Shown: positions 1 to 8,042 of the stretch, in pieces
Position numbering within the stretch: the first letter of the stretch is position 1
Layout of the letters: every line of letters starts with the position of its first letter
DNA from: an uncultured Opitutia bacterium
GTDB taxonomy: Bacteria; Verrucomicrobiota; Verrucomicrobiia; Opitutales; Opitutaceae
DNA length: 64,000 nt
Reading direction: 5' to 3'
Assembly: GCA_903877135.1 (NCBI GenBank)
Contig: CAIRCN010000020.1
Coordinates: 224,057-288,056, forward strand
The notes under the pieces: generated by a model
Seen by the model: the letters and a program-made list of their open reading frames with translations, nothing else
Told to the model about the DNA's origin: nothing
Database searches by the model: none
Position numbers and translations under genes: made by a program

Positions 1-1014
1 CACATCTCGACGTTGACCAGCCCGCGGTCGGCCGCTTCCTGCGCCTTTAGCGCCGCGCGGCTCGCCCGGAAAACTTCGGCCGAGGTTAGCCCGTCGTTTG
101 GCTGACCGCGCAACTCGCGGAGAAAGGCCGTGAGATAGCCGCCCGGATTCGACGCAGCCGGCGGCACGCTGCGGCAGGTTTGCTCGCCCTCCTTGAAAAG
201 CAGGATTTCCTTCGCGGTTAGTGTCGTTTCGAGCACGCCCTCACTGCCCCACATCGTCAGCCGCCAATACATCGGCAGCGAGTAACGGTGGCTGTTGGGC
301 GAAACATAGGAAACGTCGCCCATGATACCAGCGCTGTTGTCCAACTCTGCTATGAACTGGCCGGCGTTCTTAAAATGCGAATCCGCCGGCACTCCCGCCG
401 CCCAGCAGCGCGCGGCCGTCACGCGCCTGACGCCAAGGCCCGTGAGCCAGGCAACGAGGTCGAGGCCGTGGATCGAAAGGTCGTTGACGGTGCCGCCGTG
501 CTTGCCCGCTTCGTGATACCACGCCGCGCGCACTCCCGGCAGCAAAGGATGTTGTCCTTCCAGCGAAGCCGCCCGCACATCGCCGATCTCCCCGGCGCGG
601 ACCAGCTCGCGGACCTTGATGAAGATGCCGGAATCGCGCATATCGAGCATCATGCCGACGGTAAGTGTTTTCGCGGCGGCCAGCCGCACGATCTCGTCGT
701 GCTCGGCCAGTGTCGTGCACATGGGCTTGTCGGCGAGCACGTGACGGCCGGCGTTGAGGCAGTCGATCACCACGCGTCCGCGCTTCGCAAACCATTCGCC
801 GACCACGACTGCGTCGCATGTGACCTCCGCTAGCATCGCACGGTAGTTGGAGTGCGTGAGGCGGACGCGCGCATCGCCCGCGAGCTTTTCCCGCGTCGCC
901 GCGTCCTCCTCGCACATGGCGACAACCTCGATGTCCGGATGGGCCGATGCGCGCATGACAAGGTCCCAGATGTGCGGATGTTGAAAGCCGATGAAGGCAA
1001 AACGAGTTTTCATG
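1..1014 (-). CDS. Gfo/Idh/MocA-family NAD(P)-dependent oxidoreductase (3' end outside window)
   Basis: The frame is open from an ATG at 1014 down to the window edge, giving 338 codons with no stop, so the C-terminus lies outside. The product starts with a Rossmann beta strand (FAFIGFQHPHIW). It has a DKP motif in place of the usual EKP (LADKPMCTT), and then HDLSIHG-like sequence (NDLSIHGLDLVAWL) typical of the substrate domain of the Gfo/Idh/MocA family. That family oxidises or reduces sugars, inositols and sugar acids with NAD(P). There is no signal peptide, so it is cytoplasmic. It is the last visible gene of a minus-strand run, 11 bp after the ankyrin gene. The family is clear from sequence; the substrate is unknown. 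Confidence 0.85.
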
Positions 1015-1025
1015 TGAGTTTAGCG

Positions 1026-1703
1026 CTATTTTCCTCCGGCGGCCTTGAGCACCGCGGCGATCTCCAGATTTCCGGCGCGTTCCGCGTGGGCGAGCGGCGT
1101 CACGCCGTGGTGGTCCGGCAAATTGGGATTGGCGCCCGCCGCGAGGAGCAGCCGGACGATCTCGGTGTGCACCGGCCCGCGTTTTTTCTTCATGCTCGCC
1201 TCCATCAGCGCAGTCCAACCGAGGTTGTTGATGTGGTTCACGTCGACCGAGGTCTTGAGCAGCTCGCGCACGTTTTCGATGTGCCCCTTCTCCGCCGCCG
1301 GGATGAGCGCCGTCCCGCCGAAGCGGTTGGTGCTCTTCAAATCGGCCCCGGCCTTGAGCGTGAGGCGAAGAATCTCAAGCCGGCCCTCGGCGCCGGCGTA
1401 GAGATACGGCGTGTCCTTGATGTTGTCGCGGGCGTTGACGTCGGAGCCGGCGGCAATGAGCGGCGCCGCAGCGTCCGGATGATTGCCGTGCGTCGCTGCC
1501 ATCAGTGCGGTCCAGCCGTGGTCGTCGCGGGCCTGCACGCTCGCGCCCTGCGCCAGCAAATGCTTCACGGCGGGAACATCTCCGTGCCGTGCGGCTTCGA
1601 TCAGCTGTTGATCGGCCGAGGGCGCAACCGAAGCGGCGGCGTCTGCCGCCTTTAGCGTCAAGGCCGCAAACAAGACAGCCGAGAACAGGAGATAATTTTT
1701 CAT
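1026..1703 (-). CDS. Secreted ankyrin-repeat protein
   Basis: A 225-aa protein with a Sec-type signal peptide (MKNYLLFSAVLFAALTLKAADA) is followed by about five ankyrin repeats. Their hallmarks are visible: GWTALMAATHGNH near residue 65, ADLKSTNRFGGTALIPAAEKGH near 135-155, GWTALMEAS near 180 and GVTPLAHAERAGN near 210. Ankyrin repeats mediate protein-protein contacts, and the signal peptide suggests a periplasmic or surface location. It sits 17 bp downstream of the extended oligogalacturonate-lyase-like frame and 11 bp upstream of the Gfo/Idh/MocA gene, so it is probably co-transcribed with them. No catalytic domain is present and its partner is unknown. Confidence 0.85.
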   Translation of the reverse strand: MKNYLLFSAVLFAALTLKAADAAASVAPSADQQLIEAARHGDVPAVKHLLAQGASVQARDDHGWTALMAATHGNHPDAAAPLIAAGSDVNARDNIKDTPYLYAGAEGRLEILRLTLKAGADLKSTNRFGGTALIPAAEKGHIENVRELLKTSVDVNHINNLGWTALMEASMKKKRGPVHTEIVRLLLAAGANPNLPDHHGVTPLAHAERAGNLEIAAVLKAAGGK

Positions 1704-1720
1704 GAGCGATTGGGTGGGAG

Positions 1721-1846
1721 TCAGGCGGTTGAAGGCACCGAGTAGATTTGGCGGACGCCGGAGCAGTCGGACGTGAACAAAACCTCGCGCTGGTCAGGCG
1801 ACAACACCGGATGCGGGTGGTTGTCCTGCGTGAGCCACGAAGTGTT
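1721..1846 (-). other. Severed 3' segment of the oligogalacturonate-lyase-like gene
   Basis: These 41 codons plus stop are in the same frame as the preceding gene and directly follow its TGA. They read WLTQDNHPHPVLSPDQREV and then LFTSDCSGVRQIYSV. This is a textbook beta-propeller blade (HPVLSPDxxxVLFTSD) containing the Q-x-x-H-x-H metal-ligand triad at 1811-1828. There is no start codon or ribosome site of its own. I read it as the natural C-terminus of the upstream gene. Confidence 0.7.
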
Positions 1847-3013
1847 TCACGCACACAGCGGCACGACCTCCATGCGACCATTCACCCAGTCGACGTTCAA
1901 GCGGGAGATGAGATTGCCGCGGCGCTGCATTACGCCGGATTCGTCCGCAATGGCGTCGGTGATGACGAAGTCGCCGCGGTGGCTCGGGAAAAAATGCCCG
2001 TAGAATGACGGCTGGCTGCGCGGAATGGAAATTTCCTGCAGCGGTGTCGCCGCGTCGACCGGGGCGCGACCAACGAACTGCTCGGGACATTCGCCCGCAT
2101 CCCAGCGCACGCCGTGGTAGACGACCGCCTCCCCATCCTCCTGCCAGACCTCGTGCGCCACATCATCGAGCCCGAGATCGGGCGACACTCGGAAACAAAT
2201 AGGCCGGTCGGGGCGGCGCACCTGCACGCGTTCGCGGCCGTCCTGTTTCAGCCAAATACGCGCGACGCCAAGCGGCCAGTTCCATTCGTGATTGTAGAGC
2301 ACGAGGTCGCGGCGGCGCGGATGATACTGGATGTGCGTGACCCACGCCGGCTCCTCCCATCGCAAGGCCATCCGGCCAGTCGCCACGTCGACCTTGGCGA
2401 TTTGGGTCGTAAGGCCGAACTCCGCATATTGCTCCGACATCTCGCGGTTGCCTTTCCTCACTGCACCAAAATCGAGAATGCGTCGGTCGGCCAAGCTCAG
2501 CAGCACGTGCGCTCCCTTTGCATCGAGGTGCGTGTAGCCAACCGTTCGGTAGGGTGGAATCTCCGCCAACATGCGCCGGGTGCCATCGCGCAGACTCACG
2601 GCGTCGAGCTGACCCCAGCCGTCCCCGCGCCCCCAGACAAAGTAGAGCACGCCCCCAACCGGATCGAGGCACGGGCTGGATTTGTTCAGGCCGTGCGCGG
2701 CAATCGCACCATTGAAGAGATAGTCTTCCTTAGAGTCGTTTGACCGCGGACGTGCGAAATAGGGATAAGCCTGCATCGCGGGCCCGGGAAATGCCGCCAA
2801 CGGTTCCATCTTCCCCGTTGCACGATCGATGCGCGCGAGGCTCGCGCCCTCCAGGTGTTCCGAGTAGGCGTTGGTGATCACGGCGAGCGTGCGGCCGTCT
2901 GCCGTCACGCTGTTCGTCGTGAAATAGAGCAACTGGCAATTTACCGTGCGCGGGGATTCGGGGCGGGCTGGGTGCATGCGACAGGCAAAATACAGCGTGT
3001 GAACGCATCCCAC
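1847..3013 (-). CDS. Oligogalacturonate-lyase-like beta-propeller protein, cut by an in-frame TGA
   Basis: The 388-codon frame resembles the oligogalacturonate lyase family (seven-bladed beta-propellers that cleave short galacturonides). Supporting stretches are FTTNSVTADGRTLAVITN at the first blade, THIQYHPRRRDLVLYNHEW near residues 240-258 and YGHFFPSHRGDF near 350. The frame stops at a TGA (1847-1849), but the same reading frame continues for 41 sense codons that complete a propeller blade and carry a Q-x-x-H-x-H motif. That motif provides metal ligands in the characterised family. The annotated product therefore lacks part of its active site unless the stop is read through or is a sequence error. 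The GTG at 3013 gives the longest form; ATG 2977 (residue 13) is an alternative start. No clear ribosome site decides between them. No signal peptide is seen. Confidence 0.7.
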   Translation of the reverse strand: MGCVHTLYFACRMHPARPESPRTVNCQLLYFTTNSVTADGRTLAVITNAYSEHLEGASLARIDRATGKMEPLAAFPGPAMQAYPYFARPRSNDSKEDYLFNGAIAAHGLNKSSPCLDPVGGVLYFVWGRGDGWGQLDAVSLRDGTRRMLAEIPPYRTVGYTHLDAKGAHVLLSLADRRILDFGAVRKGNREMSEQYAEFGLTTQIAKVDVATGRMALRWEEPAWVTHIQYHPRRRDLVLYNHEWNWPLGVARIWLKQDGRERVQVRRPDRPICFRVSPDLGLDDVAHEVWQEDGEAVVYHGVRWDAGECPEQFVGRAPVDAATPLQEISIPRSQPSFYGHFFPSHRGDFVITDAIADESGVMQRRGNLISRLNVDWVNGRMEVVPLCA

Positions 3014-3031
3014 GCTGGCGAGCGTCGAAAA

Positions 3032-4054
3032 TCAGCCGCGGGTCGCCGCGATCATGGCGTCGACGTTAGCAAACGGCGTCTCGACCGCCAGCGTGCATCC
3101 CGAGCTGAGCACAAAGCGTCTGTGACCGGCCGCCGCCACCGTGACCATCGCCTGCTGCGCGGCGCGGCGCACGTCCGCAGGATTGCCCCGCGCGAGCACG
3201 CTCACCGGATCGAGATTGCCCCAGAGGGCGATGCCTGAGCCGACAGTGCGGCAGGCCAGCGCCAAGTCGGTCCGCTGGTCGATCTCCAGCCCATCGGCGC
3301 CGCTGCGCGCCATGTCGGCGAGAATCGATTCGGCGTTGCCGCAGATGTGCAACGAGACGGGTTTGCCCGTGGCGGCTTTCAAACCGGCGATGAGCCGCTG
3401 CTCGAACGGCAGCGCGATTTCGCGGTAACGCTGCGGCCCGATCAGTCCCGCTGGCGAATCGCCGCCGGTCAGCATGTTGGCGCCTGCCGCGGCGAGCGCG
3501 CACCCGTAGGCCAGGCCATAGTCGAGGCAGCGTTCCATCAGCGCCTGCACGAGCGCGGGGTCGTCGTCGAGCGCGAGCATGAGCTCGTTGATGCCCATGA
3601 GCGCCGCCGCGAGGGAGAAAGGGTATTGGTCAAAACAGGCTAGGACCGCGGCCTCGCCGCCGACCGCCGCCACCACCTGGCGCAGGGCCGCGAGCATCAA
3701 CGGATAGCGCCCCTGCGTAGCAACGTCCGGAGGCGGGATCGCGCGCACATCCGCGAGGCACCGCACGAGCGGTTCGCCAAGACCGCCCCACGGCTGGTCC
3801 TCGCTCAGTGGCCCGACGCGCGCGCCCATCGCCTGCGCGCTGACCCACGTGTCGGCCGACAGACACACCACGTCCGGACGGAAACGTTCGTAAGTGCGGA
3901 GGATGGCGCCGGCCAGCGCGTTCGCATCGCTCGTGTAGCGGTGCAGCGAGACTCCGGTCACGCTCGCGCAGAAATGCACCGTCAGCGGCGCCACCGGCAC
4001 CCGGGGCACCGGCTCGCCGCGCAGAGCCGTCAGGACAAGTTCCTTCGACGTCAT
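3032..4054 (-). CDS. UroD-superfamily (MtaA/CmuA-like) protein, copy D of four
   Basis: A 340-aa protein of the uroporphyrinogen decarboxylase superfamily, whose non-haem members are zinc-dependent methyltransferases acting with corrinoid or thiol partners (MtaA, CmuA). The zinc site typical of the methyltransferase branch is intact: H236-x-C238 in HICGN and C320 in SSGCTL. The typical WGNLDPV strand is also present. It overlaps the upstream paralogue by 4 bp (ATGA) and is followed after 18 bp by the lyase-like gene, so it is in one operon. True haem UroD is unlikely because four divergent copies stand together without other haem genes. Substrate and methyl acceptor are unknown. Confidence 0.85.
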   Translation of the reverse strand: MTSKELVLTALRGEPVPRVPVAPLTVHFCASVTGVSLHRYTSDANALAGAILRTYERFRPDVVCLSADTWVSAQAMGARVGPLSEDQPWGGLGEPLVRCLADVRAIPPPDVATQGRYPLMLAALRQVVAAVGGEAAVLACFDQYPFSLAAALMGINELMLALDDDPALVQALMERCLDYGLAYGCALAAAGANMLTGGDSPAGLIGPQRYREIALPFEQRLIAGLKAATGKPVSLHICGNAESILADMARSGADGLEIDQRTDLALACRTVGSGIALWGNLDPVSVLARGNPADVRRAAQQAMVTVAAAGHRRFVLSSGCTLAVETPFANVDAMIAATRG

Positions 4055-5130
4055 GGTGTCAGTGCGTAACGCTCCGGCCGCTCGCGCGCGTGCCGGTCGA
4101 GTCCGTCCATGATCGCGCGACAGCTGTTTTGCCAGTGGTCGGGAGGCATGTTTTCAGTGATGCCTACCAGCAGTCCGTCAACCGAGCCGGCCTCGTTGAC
4201 CAGATCCACCATGGTCTGCTCGACGGCGGCATCGGACTTGAGGTGCACCGACGAGGGAAAATTGATCCACAGCACCTTGTCCGGCCACGCGGCGCGCGCC
4301 TCGGCGAGCGTCATGTCGGTGTCGGGCGCGGGCGTGAACGCCTCGATGTAGTCGAGCGGCAAGCCGGCGATGGCAGAGGCGATGATGCGGTTGTTGGCGT
4401 CGAAGTGGCAGCCGATGAGCTTGCCATGGCGGTGCATGACCTCGGCCGCCTCGTGGTAGTGCGGCACAAAATATTCCTCGAAAACTTTTCCGCCGATGAT
4501 CTCCGGCGTGACGTTGCCGCCGTAGTTCGCGTGCCCCGCGGGCGACTGGGCGACGAGCGGGTAAATTTTTCGCCGGTTCTCGACGAGAATCTCGTAGAGG
4601 CTCAGCACCTCGTCGCGCCGCTCCATCCACTCCTCGCAAAACTGCTCCATCTTCATGATGCCGCCCGAAATCAGCTCCTGCAGCGGCTCCAGCCCGAAGT
4701 TCGCGCGGAAGATCGCATCCTCGCCGAATTCCTCCTGAGCCCGGAGAAACTCGGCGTAGGCCGGCTCGTAAACCTCGTCGCGCAGGAAAAAACGGATCAC
4801 GGCGTAATCCTCGGGCCGCTTGAGCAGCAGTTCGTGCCACCAGACGGTGAAGCCGCCGTCCTCGGCGAGCGTCGAGAGTTCGCCGACGGGCGTTTCGTAG
4901 CGAGTGCGCGTGAGCTTTCGTTCGCCCTCCCAGTGGACTTGCTGGGTCACTTTGACGTTGGGCCGGTGAGTCTTGACGACCGGCAGGCGATTCACGACGC
5001 ACATTCCGCGGTTGCGCAGTTCGCGTTCGGTTTGAGACGTCTGGACAAACGCCTCGTAAAACGTAAACGGCACCACGTCGCTGTGTCCGCCGTTCAAGGC
5101 TCGTTCGACTCGGGTGCGTGGTGTCATCAT
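4051..5130 (-). CDS. UroD-superfamily protein with altered metal site, copy C of four
   Basis: A 359-aa UroD-superfamily protein, the most divergent of the four paralogues. Where its neighbours have H-x-C-G it has C241-H242-F-D244 (IGCHFDANN), and the C-terminal cysteine is replaced by LVGITENMP (E327). The zinc site, if kept, must therefore use H, D and E ligands. The C-terminal PDKVLWINFPSSVH strand replaces the WGNLDPV strand. It ends in a 4-bp overlap with copy D and starts 12 bp after copy B. Some distant UroD-like enzymes show this type of site, so it may act on a different substrate or serve as a partner subunit. Confidence 0.8.
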   Translation of the reverse strand: MMTPRTRVERALNGGHSDVVPFTFYEAFVQTSQTERELRNRGMCVVNRLPVVKTHRPNVKVTQQVHWEGERKLTRTRYETPVGELSTLAEDGGFTVWWHELLLKRPEDYAVIRFFLRDEVYEPAYAEFLRAQEEFGEDAIFRANFGLEPLQELISGGIMKMEQFCEEWMERRDEVLSLYEILVENRRKIYPLVAQSPAGHANYGGNVTPEIIGGKVFEEYFVPHYHEAAEVMHRHGKLIGCHFDANNRIIASAIAGLPLDYIEAFTPAPDTDMTLAEARAAWPDKVLWINFPSSVHLKSDAAVEQTMVDLVNEAGSVDGLLVGITENMPPDHWQNSCRAIMDGLDRHARERPERYALTP

Positions 5131-5142
5131 TTGTTGTAAATT

Positions 5143-6156
5143 TTAGGGTTGGTGCGACCGCGCATAGTCGCACAGGGCACGAAGATTTTCGGCGGGGGTA
5201 TCACGGGGCACTTCGCAACCCGGACCGACGATGAATCCCGGCCCGGCGTCGCGGTGGCAGGCCGCCAGCGCGGCGGTGACCGCGGCGGGCGTGCTGTTGC
5301 GCAGGGCGGTCACAGGATTGAGGTTGCCGAGCAACACCTGGTCCGGACCCATCTGGGCGCGGGCCTCGGTGATCGGCACCATCGAGTCGAGGTCTACGAT
5401 CGCGCAGCCCAGCCGGCCCATGCCCGAGAGGTGAGCGCGGGTGTTGCCGCAGATGTGGAGGCGGGCCGGCACGCCCAGCGCATGGACGCCGTCCACCAGC
5501 CGTTTTTCGTAGGGCCAGACGAATTCTCGGTAAAGGCCCGGACCGATCAGCGAAGCCGCCGCGTCGCCGATGCCGATCAAGTCCGCCCCGGCCGCGACCT
5601 GCGCGCGGGCGAAGTTCAGCTCCATCTCGAGCACGAAGGTGAACAGGTTGTGCACAAAGGCCGGATCGTCGAAAAAATCCATCATGAGCGTGTTGATGCC
5701 ACGCAGGTCTGCGCCTTCCGCGATCGGCCCCTCGATCCAGCCCTCCACGAGCAGGTCGCGGCCCACCTTTTCCTTCAGGAGACCGACGGCGCGGATCCGG
5801 TTGTGCATGCGGCCGCCGCCGAGCGGGTCGGGCTGCCGCAGGCCGGCGAGTTGGATCTTGTCGGCAAGCCGCGCGTCCTCCTCGACGATCGCTACCGGCT
5901 GCTCGTCGAAATACTGTACGCGCGCGCCGCAATCCGCGGCCTCTACCGCGGGGTCCGACATGGCGTTGACGTAGTCGAAGCCGAACTCCTCCGCCGTGCG
6001 CACCTGCGCCTCGGCCAGCACATGGCAATTCGTGCAGTAGTCGAGATAGCGCACTCCCGCCAGTCGCGCCGCGAACATCATGGTGATGGGCATCAGCGGC
6101 AGCCGGTCCACGGGCTGGCCGGCAAGGTGGGCAAGAATGCGTTCGCGACCGTTCAT
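5143..6156 (-). CDS. UroD-superfamily (MtaA/CmuA-like) protein, copy B of four
   Basis: A 337-aa protein starting MNGRERILAHLAG, the usual N-terminal helix of the family. The zinc-binding set of MtaA-like methyltransferases is complete: H234-x-C236 in LHICGN and C314 in GPGCEVP. LLGNLNPV and the substrate-pocket segment DLIGIGDAAASLIGP are also present. It lies 16 bp after copy A and 12 bp before copy C. Among the four copies it is closest in motif pattern to copy D, so B and D probably share the chemistry. The partner corrinoid protein is not in the window. Confidence 0.85.
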   Translation of the reverse strand: MNGRERILAHLAGQPVDRLPLMPITMMFAARLAGVRYLDYCTNCHVLAEAQVRTAEEFGFDYVNAMSDPAVEAADCGARVQYFDEQPVAIVEEDARLADKIQLAGLRQPDPLGGGRMHNRIRAVGLLKEKVGRDLLVEGWIEGPIAEGADLRGINTLMMDFFDDPAFVHNLFTFVLEMELNFARAQVAAGADLIGIGDAAASLIGPGLYREFVWPYEKRLVDGVHALGVPARLHICGNTRAHLSGMGRLGCAIVDLDSMVPITEARAQMGPDQVLLGNLNPVTALRNSTPAAVTAALAACHRDAGPGFIVGPGCEVPRDTPAENLRALCDYARSHQP

Positions 6157-6172
6157 GGCGCGTCAGCTCCGC

Positions 6173-7135
6173 TTAGTAATTTCCCTCGCGACGCCAAACA
6201 TCCAGCATGATCTCGTAACTGGCGAGCGGCATTCCGGTGTAGATGCAGTTGCTCGTGGAGAAAATGTAACCGCCGCCGGGCATGCCGTGCTGCAACGCGT
6301 AACGCGCCGCGGCCTCGATCTGCTCTGGCGTGCCAGTGTCCAGCATGCCGCAGTGGACGTTGCCGATCAGGCAGACCTCCTTGCCGTAGCGGCGCTTCAC
6401 CTCGGCGATGTCCACCGCGCCCTGCGGGTCGAGCGAGTGCAACGCGTGCGGATGCGTCTGCACGAGCTGGTCGATGATCGGCATGATGTTGCCGTCGGTG
6501 TGCTTGATCACGTAGTAGCCGAGGTCGCGATAGCCGCGCGTGACCTCCGCGAGGTAGGGCGTGACGAATTCGGAAAACTGCGCAGGGCTCAAGAACGGCC
6601 CGGTGTTGAAACAGTAGTCCGCGCAGAGTGCGAAACCATCGAGCCCGCCTGAGCGACGGAGCTTTGCGGCGTTTGCCAATGCATCGCGCACCCAGCCAGC
6701 CGTCTGCGCCTTCAGCCGCTCGGGCTCCTCGACCAGCTGACAGGAAAAATTTTCCATCTCCGTGCCATTCGGCACCGAAAATGTCGCGTCGCCGTGCGCC
6801 ATAAGGAAGTAACGGTCGCCGGTCCGCTCACGGATGAGATCCACCATCCGTTCAATTTCCTCCACTGTGCCGGGATTGGGATGGATGAAAATCGCGCTGT
6901 GCTCATAGCGTTCCGCGGTCTTGATGTAGATGTCCGCCATGTCGCGCCGATGCAGTTCGCGCTCCTTCGGTTCCATCTGCAGCCATTGACCGTAGTCGCG
7001 GTGCGAAGGATGCACGCGGCCGAAGGCCTCCATCGTGAGGAAAAACACAAGCTCGACGTGTGGCACACGCCCGGTAAGCGGGCGGCGTTCGAGGGCGGTG
7101 ATGAAGCGTTCGCGTGGAGTCATGGATGTGAACAT
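6173..7135 (-). CDS. UroD-superfamily protein, copy A of four (first gene of the run)
   Basis: A 320-aa UroD-superfamily protein. Its metal site differs again: KHTDGN (H212, D214) stands where the HxC motif is expected, and TSNC (C297) at the C-terminal position. CLIGNVHCGML gives another cysteine at 262. ATG at 7135 gives MFTSMTPRERF; the second ATG at 7123 fits the family start equally well. It is the first gene of the minus-strand run, with a 193-bp divergent gap to the plus-strand gene at 7329, so the operon promoter should lie in 7136-7328. No convincing -10/-35 pair was identified there. Confidence 0.8.
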   Translation of the reverse strand: MFTSMTPRERFITALERRPLTGRVPHVELVFFLTMEAFGRVHPSHRDYGQWLQMEPKERELHRRDMADIYIKTAERYEHSAIFIHPNPGTVEEIERMVDLIRERTGDRYFLMAHGDATFSVPNGTEMENFSCQLVEEPERLKAQTAGWVRDALANAAKLRRSGGLDGFALCADYCFNTGPFLSPAQFSEFVTPYLAEVTRGYRDLGYYVIKHTDGNIMPIIDQLVQTHPHALHSLDPQGAVDIAEVKRRYGKEVCLIGNVHCGMLDTGTPEQIEAAARYALQHGMPGGGYIFSTSNCIYTGMPLASYEIMLDVWRREGNY

Positions 7136-7328
7136 GGGGCGGCTGTCTCTGAGCCAACATGGCTCGCGAACAGCAATCTTGCGAGGCCGATGCTGGCCAA
7201 TAGCGATCTGACACTAAACTGAAAAAACTGCGCGTTTCTTGGCTTATTGTTTCGTCACAAAATAGTGGCCGACATTCGCCAGACTTTGGATTCGCACCAC
7301 CGACCGGCCTTACTCAGAGTCCATCCGA

Positions 7329-8042
7329 ATGCGGGCTCCCCTGAAATTTGTTCGTGCGCTCGTCCTGTCCCTGCTGCTCACTGTCGCCGGTGCGGCGCAG
7401 GAGGTTCAGCTACACGGACTGGTGTTTGAGGAGTGGGTGCGGGACGAGTTTTTCGCCGGTTACCGTCCTCCGAGTTACACGCAAAAGTGGGACATCCCTG
7501 CCGCGGTCAACTGCGCGCACGGTGGCGTGCCCGTCAACCTGAAGGCTGCCAAATACGGCACGCCCGTCGACCTCGGCGACGCACTGCGGCAGTTCGACAT
7601 CGCCGAGCCCTTCATCTTCGTCATCGGCTACTGGCGCCAGGAGGGCGATGCGAAACGTTTTGTCAATATACTCAACCTGCGCGTCGAACAGGCGCAGTGG
7701 CGCAAACTCTGGGGCGCGGTCACCCGCGCCGACTTGGAGAAACTCGACGCGCTGATCAAGGACCGCTCACTCGATTTTTACGAGGCTCGGGAACGCGCGC
7801 AGGCGATGAAGCACAAGACCCCGTTCACCCAGTCGATCATCGTGCTCAACCCCAAGATCGACGCGAAGACCCAGCGCCGCCTCCAGTGCAGCCTGCGGTT
7901 TGAGGACGTGTTCAAATATATCGCTCCTGAGGCCGACCTGAAACCACAGGCACAACCATCTCTATGGGGTGTGACCTTTCCTGACGCCATGGTCTCGAAA
8001 CCACGCGAGTTTTCACATTCAACAAATCCACATTCACCATGA
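7329..8042 (+). CDS. Exported protein of unknown function
   Basis: A 237-aa protein with a signal peptide (hydrophobic residues 8-22, likely cleavage near GAAQ). The mature part is soluble and charged, with short conserved-looking blocks: HGLVFEEWVRDEFF (29-42), YTQKWDIPAAVN (50-61), GTPVDLGDALRQFDI (77-91) and RRLQCSLRFEDVFKYIAP near 190-210. I recognise no named family. The E-rich helix followed by KWDIP faintly recalls PD-(D/E)XK-type folds, but an exported nuclease is speculative. Its last 4 bp overlap the start of the GH5-like gene (ATGA), so the two are translated together. Confidence 0.75.
   Translation: MRAPLKFVRALVLSLLLTVAGAAQEVQLHGLVFEEWVRDEFFAGYRPPSYTQKWDIPAAVNCAHGGVPVNLKAAKYGTPVDLGDALRQFDIAEPFIFVIGYWRQEGDAKRFVNILNLRVEQAQWRKLWGAVTRADLEKLDALIKDRSLDFYEARERAQAMKHKTPFTQSIIVLNPKIDAKTQRRLQCSLRFEDVFKYIAPEADLKPQAQPSLWGVTFPDAMVSKPREFSHSTNPHSP

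Noticed and set aside
370..1218. Long minus-strand frame overlapping the Gfo/Idh/MocA and ankyrin genes
   Set aside because: Arginine- and histidine-rich, no domain, and out of frame with two clear genes. It is a high-GC shadow frame.
1847..1849. Selenocysteine at the TGA in the lyase-like gene
   Set aside because: No selenocysteine insertion hairpin is evident just after the TGA, and the surrounding residues do not match a known selenoprotein. A nonsense change or sequence error is simpler.
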